DNA from: Pararhizobium sp. IMCC3301
Lineage (GTDB): Bacteria > Pseudomonadota > Alphaproteobacteria > Rhizobiales > GCA-2746425
Assembly (NCBI RefSeq): GCF_030758315.1
Contig: NZ_CP132336.1
Coordinates: forward strand, 1,426,001 to 1,490,000
Reading direction: 5' to 3'
Length of the DNA stretch: 64,000 nt
Position 1 is the first letter of the stretch, and each line of letters opens with the position of its first letter. The notes beneath the pieces are model-generated. The model was not told where the DNA came from. It worked only from the letters and a program-made list of their open reading frames with translations, and did no database searches. This document shows positions 41,171 through 51,900 of this stretch, in pieces. Position numbers and translations under genes: made by a program.

Positions 41171-42181
41171 TCAGGCGGTGCCGATGCGCAGCAAATCATG
41201 CAGGTGAAGGATACCGACGGTCCTGCCATCATCGACCACGAAAACAGCAGTAATTGCAGATGCATTCAGCACTTCAAGTGCTTTCGCCGCCAGCATGTCA
41301 GATGAAATCGATTTTGGGCTGTGCGTCATCACATCATCGACACTCAGCGCCAGCAGATCACCATCCAGATGACGCCGCAGGTCACCATCGGTGATGATCC
41401 CGATCAATCGGCCTTCGCCGTCTTCAATCCCAAGCGCACCGAAGCCCTTGGCTGTCATCAGGACCAGCGCTTCGCGCATCGATGTCCGGCTTGCAATCAG
41501 CGGCATGGCATCGCCCTGATGCATGATTTCCCGGACGTAACGCAATGTCGCGCCAAGTTTTCCGCCAGGGTGAAAGACGCCGAAATCATTGGCGCTGAAC
41601 CCGCGCGCTTCCAGCAGTGCGACCGCAAGCGCGTCACCGATTGCCATTTGCAAAAGGGTCGACGTGGTTGGCGCCAGACCATGAGGACAGGCCTCTTCAA
41701 TCCGCGGCAGTACCAGCGCAATGTCAGCCGCCCTGGCAAGGGCACTGTCCGCACCGCAGGTAATCGCGATCAGGGGCACATTGTAGCGTCTGGAATACTG
41801 GATCAGATTGCTCAGTTCAGGGGTTTCGCCGGACCAGGACAGGGCCAGCACAGCATCCTGTTCGGTGATCATCCCCAGATCACCATGGCTGGCTTCAGCA
41901 GGATGAACAAAGAATGACGGTGTTCCGGTTGAGGCAAAGGTAGCAGCCAGCTTGCCCCCGACATGGCCACTTTTGCCCATTCCGGTAACAATTACACGGC
42001 CCTTGATGCCGAGCATCAGCTTGACGGCATCGAAAATGGCACCGGCCAGCGGCCCCTCAAGGGCACTGATGACGGCTTCGACACCGCACACTCCGGTCCG
42101 CAGACTATTGCGAACCGAAATTATCGGGTCGCGAGGCTCGGTCGCACTGACAATCACACTGGACACTGGCAATCCCGTCAA
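41171..42181 (-). CDS. kdsD: D-arabinose-5-phosphate isomerase (KdsD/GutQ)
   Basis: A 336-residue enzyme. The SIS sugar-isomerase domain (about 45-190) shows VTGMGKSGHVGGKLAATFAS and HPAEASHGDLGMI; two CBS domains follow from about 215 to the end (GIITDGDLRRHL, then AVFVVDDGRTVGILHLHDLL). It converts ribulose-5-phosphate to arabinose-5-phosphate, the first step of Kdo synthesis for lipopolysaccharide. It lies beside the stator pair and the outer-membrane protein gene without overlap. Confidence 0.93.
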   Translation of the reverse strand: MTGLPVSSVIVSATEPRDPIISVRNSLRTGVCGVEAVISALEGPLAGAIFDAVKLMLGIKGRVIVTGMGKSGHVGGKLAATFASTGTPSFFVHPAEASHGDLGMITEQDAVLALSWSGETPELSNLIQYSRRYNVPLIAITCGADSALARAADIALVLPRIEEACPHGLAPTTSTLLQMAIGDALAVALLEARGFSANDFGVFHPGGKLGATLRYVREIMHQGDAMPLIASRTSMREALVLMTAKGFGALGIEDGEGRLIGIITDGDLRRHLDGDLLALSVDDVMTHSPKSISSDMLAAKALEVLNASAITAVFVVDDGRTVGILHLHDLLRIGTA

Positions 42182-42327
42182 ATCGGTTCATTGGCGCCGC
42201 TTGTAGCATGTTTTAGCCCCCTGAAAAGATCGGAATGGACCTCAGAAATCTCCCATTGGCCGCCCGATGGTAAGAGCTTCTTAACCATAAAATCGCAAAA
42301 CATGTGTATCTCAGAAGGGGATGATAT

Positions 42328-43539
42328 GTGGCGCGTCTGCTGACCCGTGCGATTTTCAATGCTGGAATGATCACTTTGTGGATGATGGCCTTTGCCTCGG
42401 CACAGGAGCAGCCCGGCACGGACGCAGAGACCCTGGGATTGCGCGGCGTGGCTGCCGAGCCAGCTCCGGCTGCCCGACAGGCCGGCCTGCGTCTTGGCAG
42501 CTTTCAAATCGACCCGTCCCTGGAAATCGGTGTGTCACATAAAAGCGGCGAAACCAACAAAACTCTGGGAGCCAAAGTCGTGGTCCAGTCCCAGTGGAAC
42601 CGCAACGATTTGCGGCTCGAAACAAAATTCGACACTGCAAGCCGGCGCGGACTGAACGTCGAACAATGGACCGCAGCCGCGGTGCTCAACGGCCGCCTGG
42701 ATATCACTGCAAGACTGGCTGCAACCGGCGAGTTGCGCTATTCCATGACTGCTGATGAGGAAGAACAGGACCAGACCAATTATGGCGCAACCGCCGCTGT
42801 GCTGGTCACTCCGGGTCCGCTGGAAGTAAAGCTGCGCGGATCATTGGACTACCAGATGGTTGGTGACCCGGTTGCCGGATCTGAAAGCGGCAATGACTAT
42901 CGCGAAACTGCAGCGGAACTTCGCCTGGCCTATGACAGGGGTGCAATACTGGCGCCCTTTGTCCAGGCAGTCCTGACCGACCGCAAGACCGGAACTGTAA
43001 CCGGTTTTGACGGCGATGCCACGCTGTGGGAACTGCGGGGCGGCGTGCAGATCGACCGCGGTGAAAAGTTTTCCGGAGAAGTTTCCGCCGGCATCGGGCA
43101 GATCAGAACGCGCGATTCGCGGCGCGATACTTTAAACGGCCTGCTCTGGGCGGCGTCTCTGACATGGTCGCCCGTGCGACTGACCACAATCACCCTTGAT
43201 GCGTCCGGCGGCTTGCAGTTCAGCGAAACGACTGATCTGACGGACAGCACCATGACAAACGGCATCCGCAACACCAGAATCGCACTGCGTGCAGAGCGAA
43301 ATTTCAATTACCGGCTCGATGGTTTTGCCCGAGCGAGCTACAGTTACGGCTCATACAGCGGCATTGACCGTGCCGATCAGACGATGCTGTTCGAAACCGG
43401 TCTGACCTACGCACTGACGCCGCAAAGCAGCCTGTTTGCCAGCTTTACCCATGAACGTTCGCGCAGCAGCGGAGCGGATCAGGCCGAAGATGATGAGCGC
43501 AGCAATGGTGTCGCCGTACGCCTGCAGGTGCGCCGCTAG
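42328..43539 (+). CDS. Putative outer-membrane beta-barrel protein
   Basis: A 403-residue exported protein with a signal peptide ending near MAFASAQ. The mature part is a run of alternating hydrophobic and polar residues separated by short polar turns, such as GVSHKSGETNKTLGAKVVVQ and SSLFASFTHERSRSSG, with no transmembrane helices, the pattern of an outer-membrane barrel. The last residue is Arg, not the usual Phe, which is mildly odd. GTG start with AAGGGG seven bases upstream. Family not recognised. It is divergent from kdsD. Confidence 0.7.
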   Translation: MARLLTRAIFNAGMITLWMMAFASAQEQPGTDAETLGLRGVAAEPAPAARQAGLRLGSFQIDPSLEIGVSHKSGETNKTLGAKVVVQSQWNRNDLRLETKFDTASRRGLNVEQWTAAAVLNGRLDITARLAATGELRYSMTADEEEQDQTNYGATAAVLVTPGPLEVKLRGSLDYQMVGDPVAGSESGNDYRETAAELRLAYDRGAILAPFVQAVLTDRKTGTVTGFDGDATLWELRGGVQIDRGEKFSGEVSAGIGQIRTRDSRRDTLNGLLWAASLTWSPVRLTTITLDASGGLQFSETTDLTDSTMTNGIRNTRIALRAERNFNYRLDGFARASYSYGSYSGIDRADQTMLFETGLTYALTPQSSLFASFTHERSRSSGADQAEDDERSNGVAVRLQVRR

Positions 43540-43576
43540 CGCATTTTTTTCCGGTGGAATCAGGAAGAGCTCAGTT

Positions 43577-44464
43577 TTAGAGACCCAGAATCATTTCCAA
43601 TTCGGCGCGGAAATCGCCTTCGATATCTTCGCGCTCCAGTGCAAACGCCACATTGGCGGCAAGGAAACCTATCTTGGAACCGCAGTCGAAGGTCTGGCCG
43701 TGGAATTCCTGGCCGAAAAACGACTGGGTTTGCATCAGTTCAACCATCGCATCGGTAATCTGAATTTCGCCGCCGGCACCGGCTTTCTGACGTGACAGGA
43801 TGTCAAAAATTTCCGGTTGCAGAATATAGCGCCCGTTGATGAACAGGTTCGAGGGAGCCACATCCGGCTCCGGCTTTTCCACCATCTGCGAAATCTGGAA
43901 TGCGCTGCCCTCGCCGTCCGGAACATCTTCTCCAACACCGACAATGCCATAGCGGTGCGTCATTTCAGGCGCACATTGCTCCACCGACAGAATATTTCCG
44001 CCGGTGCGTTCATAAAGGCTGCTCATGCTGGCAAGACAGGGCACTGCGGCTTTCATCACCATATCGGGCAGCAGCAGGGCAAACGGTTCATTCCCAACCA
44101 GCTCTCTGGCACACCACACCGCATGGCCCAGTCCCAGCGGCGATTGCTGCCTGGTGAAACTGGAAGATCCCGCAGGAGGCAGGTCTTTTTGAAGCTCATT
44201 GAGAATATCGAACTTGCCACGCTCGCGCAGCGTCGCTTCAAGTTCAACCTGAACGTCGAAATGATCTTCGATCACGCCCTTGTTGCGGCCTGTGACGAAT
44301 ATGAAATGCTCGATGCCCGCTGCTCGCGCCTCGTCCACCGCATATTGGATGACGGGCCGGTCGACCACGGTCAGCATTTCCTTTGGCATCGCCTTGGTTG
44401 CAGGCAGAAAACGTGTGCCAAGCCCGGCGACCGGAAAAACAGCTTTTCGTATGCGTTGCGACAT
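43577..44464 (-). CDS. galU: UTP-glucose-1-phosphate uridylyltransferase
   Basis: A 295-residue nucleotidyltransferase. The signature [20 protein letters not shown] (about 8-27) binds the nucleotide, followed by [19 protein letters not shown] and VEKPEP segments agree with the family. It makes UDP-glucose for polysaccharides and lipopolysaccharide. ATG 44464 is chosen; AGGAG lies about a dozen bases upstream, rather far, but the shorter protein fits the family length. In rhizobia this gene also appears as exoN. It is divergent from the lytic transglycosylase gene. Confidence 0.93.
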   Translation of the reverse strand: MSQRIRKAVFPVAGLGTRFLPATKAMPKEMLTVVDRPVIQYAVDEARAAGIEHFIFVTGRNKGVIEDHFDVQVELEATLRERGKFDILNELQKDLPPAGSSSFTRQQSPLGLGHAVWCARELVGNEPFALLLPDMVMKAAVPCLASMSSLYERTGGNILSVEQCAPEMTHRYGIVGVGEDVPDGEGSAFQISQMVEKPEPDVAPSNLFINGRYILQPEIFDILSRQKAGAGGEIQITDAMVELMQTQSFFGQEFHGQTFDCGSKIGFLAANVAFALEREDIEGDFRAELEMILGL

Positions 44465-44603
44465 TTTATTGCCAAACTCCTGTTTCACATGTTGATCTTA
44501 GCAATAAGACCATCACGTTATCAAACATGCGTTAACCTTTTATTGGTAACAAAGCATTAACCTTACGAATGTGTTAAACAGATTGCGAGCAACGGTCCAG
44601 CTT

Positions 44604-45827
44604 ATGACGCGTTTTACAGACAATATCCTTCGACGTTTCCTCTGCGCGCTTTTTGCGTTGGCGGTGTTCTTTCCGGCAATTGCCCAGGCTGACAGTTTTG
44701 ACGACTGGGTCCGCGATTTCTGGCCCACGGCGCGCGCGGAAGGCATATCTTCCAGCACCTACAAGGCTGCTTTCGCCGGGGTGACTCCCGACAAGAGCAT
44801 CCTGAAAAGCGCAGGCAGCCAGGCCGAATTCGTGCGGCCGATCTGGAGTTATCTGGACAGTGCCATTTCTGAAAAGCGCCTGGCGAACGGCCAACAGAAA
44901 CTTATCGACTATCGTCAGACTCTCGATGCCGTTGAAGCACGCTATGGCGTTGACCGGCATATTGTCGTGGCTATCTGGGGCATGGAATCCTCCTACGGTG
45001 AAGTGCTGAACAATCCCAAGATCGTAAAAAGCGTTATCCGGTCCCTCGCAACGCTTGCCTATGCGGATCGCAGGCGCAAAAAGTTCGGCCGCCAGCAATT
45101 GCTCGCGGCCCTGAAAATTCTGGAGCGCGGGGACATTGATCCCGCCGGATTGACCGGTTCCTGGGCCGGCGCAATGGGCCACACCCAGTTTATTCCAACC
45201 ACCTATCAGGCCTATGCGGTCGATTTTGATGGCGATGGCCGCCGCAACATCTGGACGTCAATTCCCGACGCGCTTGGTTCAACGGCAGCCTATCTGAATA
45301 AAATGGGCTGGCGCGGCGGAGAAACCTGGGGCTATGAAGTTGTCCTGCCGCGCAATTTTGACTTTGAATATGCCGATGCAAAAACCGAGAGAAGCCTGAC
45401 GCAGTGGAAGAACCTCGGCGTCGGGCGCACCACCGGTCGGACCTTCCCGAGACCAGAGGACAAGGCCGTGCTGTTCATGCCTAGCGGCGCACGGGGACCA
45501 GCGTTTCTGCTGCTGAAGAATTTCAAAGTGATCAAACGCTATAACAATGCCGATGCCTACGCTCTGGCAGTGGGCCATCTGGCGGACCGGTTGCGTGGCG
45601 GTGAGACATTTGTCCAGACCTGGCCAAGAAATGCAAAACCGCTGACCACAACGGACCGCAAAGCGCTGCAGCAACTGCTTCAGGCCAAAGGTTTTTACAC
45701 CGGCAAGATTGATGGCAAGATCGGTGCCGGGTCACGGGCGGCAATCCGCAAATATCAAAACCGGATCGGCCATATCCCCGATGGCTATGCCTCAACAGAA
45801 ATTCTCAGTCGCCTGCAGGGCGGCTGA
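44604..45827 (+). CDS. mltB: Lytic murein transglycosylase (MltB-like) with peptidoglycan-binding domain
   Basis: A 407-residue exported enzyme. A signal peptide (LRRFLCALFALAVFFPAIAQA) is followed by the SLT_2 domain, with the catalytic glutamate in IWGMESSYGEVLNN near residue 133, the GSWAGAMGHTQFIPTTYQ block, and a C-terminal peptidoglycan-binding domain (about 350-405, LQQLLQAKGFYTGKIDGKIG). It cleaves glycan strands into 1,6-anhydromuropeptides. ATG 44604 is preferred to a GTG at 44571 because it gives the standard signal peptide. TTAACC half-sites lie in the upstream region. Confidence 0.9.
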   Translation: MTRFTDNILRRFLCALFALAVFFPAIAQADSFDDWVRDFWPTARAEGISSSTYKAAFAGVTPDKSILKSAGSQAEFVRPIWSYLDSAISEKRLANGQQKLIDYRQTLDAVEARYGVDRHIVVAIWGMESSYGEVLNNPKIVKSVIRSLATLAYADRRRKKFGRQQLLAALKILERGDIDPAGLTGSWAGAMGHTQFIPTTYQAYAVDFDGDGRRNIWTSIPDALGSTAAYLNKMGWRGGETWGYEVVLPRNFDFEYADAKTERSLTQWKNLGVGRTTGRTFPRPEDKAVLFMPSGARGPAFLLLKNFKVIKRYNNADAYALAVGHLADRLRGGETFVQTWPRNAKPLTTTDRKALQQLLQAKGFYTGKIDGKIGAGSRAAIRKYQNRIGHIPDGYASTEILSRLQGG

Positions 45828-46036
45828 GACCGGGCATGCATGGCGAAGCCTCACAAGTAACCCCCGCCACCCCAATCTGCGCGCAATAGCCAACTCTCCA
45901 GACCGGACGTTACCGGAGTGGTTTATCCCTGTTCCATCCTGCTGATAAAACACCCGCAGGCTCTTTTGGCTTGCCCGGGCAAATGCTATACAGGGTGAAA
46001 ATCTACCGCAGCATATCACTGGATGAGTGTCAGCAA

Positions 46037-47299
46037 ATGCAGGGTCGGCCTCTAGTTCACGGATTGAAACATGTCAGCAGGCCTATCGTTGCAGCGCTTG
46101 TCATGTTTGCAGTCAATCTGACAGCGCTGCCGGTGGATGCCATACCGGCTGCCAGACCTGCCTTGTCCTATGGCAGCAGTCTGCCGGTTACGAAAATTCA
46201 GGAGGGCGGCTTTCTGCAGCGGCTTTTCCGCGGCAACCGCAACCAGCGTCAGCCACAACGGCTGCTCAGGCGCAATCCTGACCGCGCGGCGCCAGCTCCA
46301 CAGGTGAAGCGCTCACAGCCGCGCCGTACACAGCGCCAGCCGCAGCAACCACAAAGGCAAACACCGCAACCAGAACAGTCCGCACCAGAAATCAAACAGG
46401 TGGAAAAAAACACCGATGCGCGGCGAATACTGGTGCTGGGAGATTTTTTTGCGATCAGTCTGGCCCAAGGCCTGGCAGAAAGCTTTGCTCAGGACCGGAC
46501 CGTCGCTGTCGACTCATCGACGAATGCCGCCTCCGGCTTTGTTCGCTACGATACTTTCAACTGGGAAGCTCATCTCAGGACTGTTCTGGCAGATTCGGAT
46601 CTGGGCGGCAGAGCCGATCTGATCGTTGTGATGATGGGGGGTAATGATCGCCAGTTCTTTCGCGCACCTGAGCGCATAGGCCTCGACACAAAGGCCTGGC
46701 TTTCACAATATGAAGCCAATGTGGATGCGTTCGCCGAAAAGCTCGCCGAAACAAGATTGCCTGTGATCTGGGTCGGTATGCCTCCGGTACGTGGACCTAA
46801 AACCTCTGCACATCTGGCAGTTCTGACCGGCATCTTCAAATCGGAAGCTGAAGAAATCGGAGCCCGCTATGTCGATATCTGGGATGCATTTGCCGATGAA
46901 AAAGGTGTCTATGATGAAAACGGCCCTGACATCAACGGCCAGCAGACCCAACTGCGTCGTGGCGACGGCTTCGGGCTGACAACAGCGGGCCGCGAGAAAC
47001 TCACATTCTTCGTCAAACGCCAGTTGGACCGTTATCTGGCCGGAAGTGGCGCGGTTGCAGGCACGCCGGGCGGAGTGGTCTTCTCCGAGGATGGACCCGT
47101 CATTCCGCTCGCTGGCTTTGCCCTTGAAGATGCCATTTCATTAAAGGGCGGCGTGCCGCTGATCGGCCCGCCAATGGATCCCGGCAGACCGTGGGAAGAG
47201 GTGTCAAACGCGTATAATGTTCTGATCCGGGGTGTTGCCCTGGATGCGCCGGAAACCCGCGCGGACAATTTTTCATGGCCTCAGCCACAACCCGATTGA
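46037..47299 (+). CDS. SGNH hydrolase-like protein, DUF459
   Basis: About 420 residues from the ATG at 46037. A hydrophobic stretch (IVAALVMFAVNLTALPVDA) is a signal peptide or anchor, then a Pro/Gln/Arg-rich low-complexity linker, and an SGNH-fold domain from about residue 127 onward. The usual GDSL serine block is replaced by LVLGDFFAISLAQGL, a common DUF459 form, while the later MMGGNDRQFF keeps the Asn-Asp pair and the C-terminal region carries the histidine-bearing area. Order galU / transglycosylase / DUF459 / gltD is usual in Hyphomicrobiales, hinting at cell-wall or polysaccharide deacylation. Substrate unknown. Confidence 0.82.
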   Translation: MQGRPLVHGLKHVSRPIVAALVMFAVNLTALPVDAIPAARPALSYGSSLPVTKIQEGGFLQRLFRGNRNQRQPQRLLRRNPDRAAPAPQVKRSQPRRTQRQPQQPQRQTPQPEQSAPEIKQVEKNTDARRILVLGDFFAISLAQGLAESFAQDRTVAVDSSTNAASGFVRYDTFNWEAHLRTVLADSDLGGRADLIVVMMGGNDRQFFRAPERIGLDTKAWLSQYEANVDAFAEKLAETRLPVIWVGMPPVRGPKTSAHLAVLTGIFKSEAEEIGARYVDIWDAFADEKGVYDENGPDINGQQTQLRRGDGFGLTTAGREKLTFFVKRQLDRYLAGSGAVAGTPGGVVFSEDGPVIPLAGFALEDAISLKGGVPLIGPPMDPGRPWEEVSNAYNVLIRGVALDAPETRADNFSWPQPQPD

Positions 47300-47360
47300 G
47301 GCCCCGCCAAAGCCCGATTGAGCGGCCGGAATGGGTTAACCATCCCGGACCGATCCGGTC

Positions 47361-48791
47361 TTATCTTGGTAAAATGGTGTCGCCCATCAAATCCTTGTCA
47401 ATTGAGTGAGCAGCCTGCCGGCCCTCGCGAATGGCCCAAACCACCAGCGATTGTCCGCGGCGGATATCGCCAGCGGCGTAGACCTTATCCATCGACGTCT
47501 TGTAGGTTTTGTCATCGGCCAGCACATTTGTCCGCGCATCACGGGCGATAGCCTCTCCGGCTTCGCTCAGCAGACCTTCCCCCTTGGGACCGGAAAAGCC
47601 AATTGCGATAAAGGCGAGATCGGCTTTGATGAAGAATTCTTCTCCGGCGATCGGCTCCCGCTTCTCGTCAACGCGGATACATTTCACATGGCTGAGAACA
47701 CCATCCTCCTCGACAAAGCCAAGTGTTGCCGCCTGGAATTCCCGTTCCGCACCTTCGGCTTGCGAGGATGACGTGCGGAACTTGGTTGGCCAATAGGGCC
47801 ATACCAGCAATTTGTCTTCCCGGATTGGCGGAACCGGGCGAATATCCAGTTGGGTAACCGCCAGCGCTCCCTGGCGGAATGCTGTTCCCACACAGTCAGA
47901 CGCCGTATCACCGCCGCCGACAACCACGACATGTTTGCCGCCTGCCCAGATTTCCTGCTCGCCGGCAAGGCTTTCCCCGCCCACGCGTTTGTTCTGCTGC
48001 ACCAGATAGGGCATGGCGTAATGCACACCTTCCATATCCAGCCGTTCCAGCCCCGGATCCCTTGGCGTTTCCGCGCCGCCTGTCAGCAGGATCGCATCAA
48101 ACGCGTCTTGAAGATCAGCGAACAGCTTGTTGCCGCCAATATCGACATTGAAATGGAAAGTTACGCCTTCCGCCTCCATCTGCTCAACCCGGCGGTCGAT
48201 ATAGTGTTTTTCCATTTTGAAATCAGGAATGCCATAGCGCAGCAGGCCTCCTGCATGAGCGTAACGCTCGAACAGATGCACATCATGGCCGACGCGGGCC
48301 AATTGCTGCGCTGCCGCCATGCCGGCAGGTCCCGACCCGACAACAGCGATTTTTTTATCGGTTTTTTCGGAATAGATTTCCGGAACGATCAGACCCAGTT
48401 CATAGGCCTTGTCGGCAAGCGCCTGCTCAATGGTCTTGATACTGACCGGCGAATCTTCAAGGTTCAGCGTACAGGCTTCCTCGCATGGGGCAGGACAAAT
48501 CCGTCCGGTGAATTCGGGGAAATTATTGGTCGAGTGCAAATTGCGCACCGCTTCTTCCCAATCATTATTATACACCAGATCGTTCCAGTCGGGGATCTGG
48601 TTGTTAACCGGGCAACCCATCGATCCATGGCAATAAGGGATGCCGCAATCCATGCAGCGCGCCGCCTGACGCACCACTTCCTGATCGGGAAGCGGAATGG
48701 TGAATTCACGAAAATGCCTGATCCGGTCCGACGCTGGCTGAAATTTCTGCTGCTGCCGGTCGATTTCCAGAAAACCTGTTACTTTTCCCAT
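47361..48791 (-). CDS. gltD: Glutamate synthase small subunit
   Basis: A 476-residue flavoprotein. Cysteine motifs CMDCGIPYCH, CPVNN and CPAPCEEAC near the N-terminus bind iron-sulfur clusters; the FAD loop is VVGSGPAGMAAAQQLARVG and the NADPH loop VVVGGGDTASDCVGTAFRQG. It passes electrons from NADPH to GltB. It lies 156 bases after gltB on the same strand. Confidence 0.95.
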   Translation of the reverse strand: MGKVTGFLEIDRQQQKFQPASDRIRHFREFTIPLPDQEVVRQAARCMDCGIPYCHGSMGCPVNNQIPDWNDLVYNNDWEEAVRNLHSTNNFPEFTGRICPAPCEEACTLNLEDSPVSIKTIEQALADKAYELGLIVPEIYSEKTDKKIAVVGSGPAGMAAAQQLARVGHDVHLFERYAHAGGLLRYGIPDFKMEKHYIDRRVEQMEAEGVTFHFNVDIGGNKLFADLQDAFDAILLTGGAETPRDPGLERLDMEGVHYAMPYLVQQNKRVGGESLAGEQEIWAGGKHVVVVGGGDTASDCVGTAFRQGALAVTQLDIRPVPPIREDKLLVWPYWPTKFRTSSSQAEGAEREFQAATLGFVEEDGVLSHVKCIRVDEKREPIAGEEFFIKADLAFIAIGFSGPKGEGLLSEAGEAIARDARTNVLADDKTYKTSMDKVYAAGDIRRGQSLVVWAIREGRQAAHSIDKDLMGDTILPR

Positions 48792-48947
48792 TAACTCACC
48801 ATTCTCATCATGCCGTGCCGCGGCCTGATTGGCGCGAGTCGTCGGCTTGTGTTTTTATTATCCGGTCCGTCAGAACCGAAGCAGGTTTGTTTCGCTGGCC
48901 GGCGCGATCAAACTCAAACCGCAGGCCGGATGGCTCCTCTGCCGGCC

Positions 48948-51900
48948 TCAGACCGGGGCTCTTATGATTCCGCAATTGCGCTTTTCTTCCATGTCCAGCA
49001 AGGCACGCCGGTAATCAACCGGCATCACTTTTACGAATTTCGGCCGGAACGCGTCCCAATCGGCCAGTATTTTATGGCCAAGGCCGGAATCAGTATAGTG
49101 AACATGGCTTGAAATCAGAGTGTAGAGCCGCTCTTCATCATGAACGGTCATGTTTGAAGACACGTCGACCCGGCCATGATGTTCAATATCGCCACCATGA
49201 TGGTGCAACTGTTCCAACAGATCGTCTTCTTCCGGCACTGGCTCAAGATCAACCATCGACAGATTGCAGCGCTCGGCAAACGTCCCGTCCTCGTCCAGCA
49301 CATAGGCAACACCGCCGGACATACCGGCAGCAAAATTGCGGCCTGTCGGACCCAGCACTGCCACCACGCCGCCTGTCATATACTCACAGCCGTGATCACC
49401 AACGCCTTCAACAACCGCGACCGCCCCGGAATTGCGCACCGCAAAGCGCTCACCGGCAATGCCGCGGAAATAGGCTTCCCCTTCCACCGCGCCATACAGC
49501 ACGGTATTTCCGACAATGATCGATTCCTCAGGAACAATCCTGGCATTTTCAGACGGCCGCACGACAATGCGTCCTCCACACAACCCTTTGCCGACATAAT
49601 CATTAGCGTCCCCTTGCAGATCCAGAGAGACACCACGCGAGACAAACGCCCCGAAAGACTGGCCGGCCGTCCCTTTAAAACGGATCGAGATCGTATCGTC
49701 CGGGAGACCCTTCATGCCGTAACGCTTGGCGACTTCGCCGCTCAGCATCGCGCCAACAGACCGGTTGAGACTGCGTATTTCCGAGGTAATCGTCACCGGT
49801 GTCTTGTTTTCCAGCGCGGGCATGGCTTCGGCAATCAGTTTTCTGTCCAGGACATCATTGATCGGATGGTTCTGCAGCTGGGTGTGGCGAATGTCATCGG
49901 CCCCGGCCTCGGGTTTGAAGAACAGGCCGGCAAATTCCAGTCCCTCACTTTTGCCATGGGCGATAACACGGTCCTGCTCCAGCCATTGAGTCTGTCCGAC
50001 CAGTTCATCAAACCTGCGCAGGCCCATGGAAGCCATAAGGTGGCGCACTTCTTCAGCCACATAGAAGAAGAAATTGATCACATGCTCAGGTGTGCCGCGG
50101 AACCGCTTGCGCAGAACCGGGTCCTGCGTGGCGACGCCGACAGGACAGGTGTTGAGATGGCATTTGCGCATCATCAGACAACCGGCCGCAATCAGCGGTG
50201 CGGTGGCAAAACCAAACTCATCGGCCCCCAACAGCGCGCCGACCACAACATCGCGGCCGGTTCGCAAACCGCCATCGACCTGCAGCGCAATTCGCGAACG
50301 CAAACCGTTCAGGACAAGCGTTTGTTGGGTTTCCGCAAGCCCCAGTTCCCACGGGCTGCCGGCATGTTTCAGCGAGGTCAGCGGAGACGCACCGGTACCG
50401 CCTTCAAACCCGGAAATGGTGATGTGATCAGCCCGCGCCTTGGCGACGCCGGCAGCAACCGTGCCAACGCCCACTTCGGAGACCAGCTTGACAGAGACAT
50501 CAGCCGCCGGATTGACATTCTTCAGATCGAAAATCAGCTGTGCCAGATCCTCGATGGAGTAGATATCATGATGCGGCGGCGGCGAAATCAGTCCGACACC
50601 GGGAGTGGAATGCCGCACCTTGGCAATCACGGCATCGACCTTGTGGCCGGGAAGCTGTCCGCCTTCGCCCGGCTTGGCTCCCTGCGCGACCTTGATCTGC
50701 ATCATGTCGGAGTTCACCAGATATTCCGTTGTGACGCCAAACCGGCCTGATGCAACCTGCTTGATCGCAGAGCGTTTCGGATTCGGCCGCCCATCGGGAA
50801 GCGGATTGAAGCGCTCCGGCTCTTCACCGCCTTCGCCGGTGTTCGACTTGCCGCCAATCCGGTTCATTGCAATAGCCAGAGTCGAATGGGCTTCAGCGCT
50901 GATTGAGCCAAAGGACATGGCACCTGTGGAAAAGCGCTTCACAATCTGTGCAGCCGGTTCCACTTCGTCAATTGAAATCGCCTCGTCGGCCAGCTTGATA
51001 TCGAACAGGCCGCGCAACGTCATCAAGGCCTCGGACTGATCATTCACGGTCGCCGCATAGTCCTGGTAGTCAGCCCAGCTTTCGCCGCGCACCGCATGTT
51101 GCAGTCTGGCCACCGCGTCCGGCGTCCAGACATGGGCCTCGCCGCGCACGCGATACATATACTCACCGCCGACATCCAGCGAACTGCGCAGCACAGGATC
51201 ATCACTGAAGGCGCCCTGATGCCGGGAAATGGTCTCTTCCGAAACCTCTTTCAGCCCGACCCCCTCGATCTGGGTGGCAGTGCCAAAGAAGAACCGCTTG
51301 ACGAATGTCGATCTCAGACCGACCGCATCGAAAATCTGTGCGCCGCAATAGGACTGATAGGTTGAGATGCCCATTTTGGACATCACTTTCAAAATTCCCT
51401 TGTCGATCGATTTGATATAGCGCGCGACCACTTCCCCGGCATCAACAACGTCTGGAAAGTCTCCGCGTGTATGCATATCCGACAGAGTTTCAAATGCCAG
51501 ATAGGGGTTGATCGCCTCAGCGCCATAGCCTGCCAGCACGCAGAAATGATGCACTTCGCGCGCTTCACCGGTTTCCACCACAAGGCCGACCGAAGTGCGA
51601 AGCCCTTTGCGGATGAGATGGTGATGCACCGCCGCCGTAGCCAGCAAAGCCGGAATCGCAATCCGCTCCTCGCCGATCAGACGATCCGACAGGATGATGA
51701 TATTATAGCCGGTCTGCACCGCCCGCTCGGCGCGTTCGCCAAGCCGGTCCAGCGCCGCTTCCATGCCGATGGCACCCTTTTCGGCTCCATAAGTTATGTC
51801 GAGGGTCTGGGTTTGAAACTGATTATCGCCGATATCGCCGATCGCGCGGATTTTCTCCAGATCATCATTGGCCAGAATTGGCTGGCGCACTTCCAACCGT

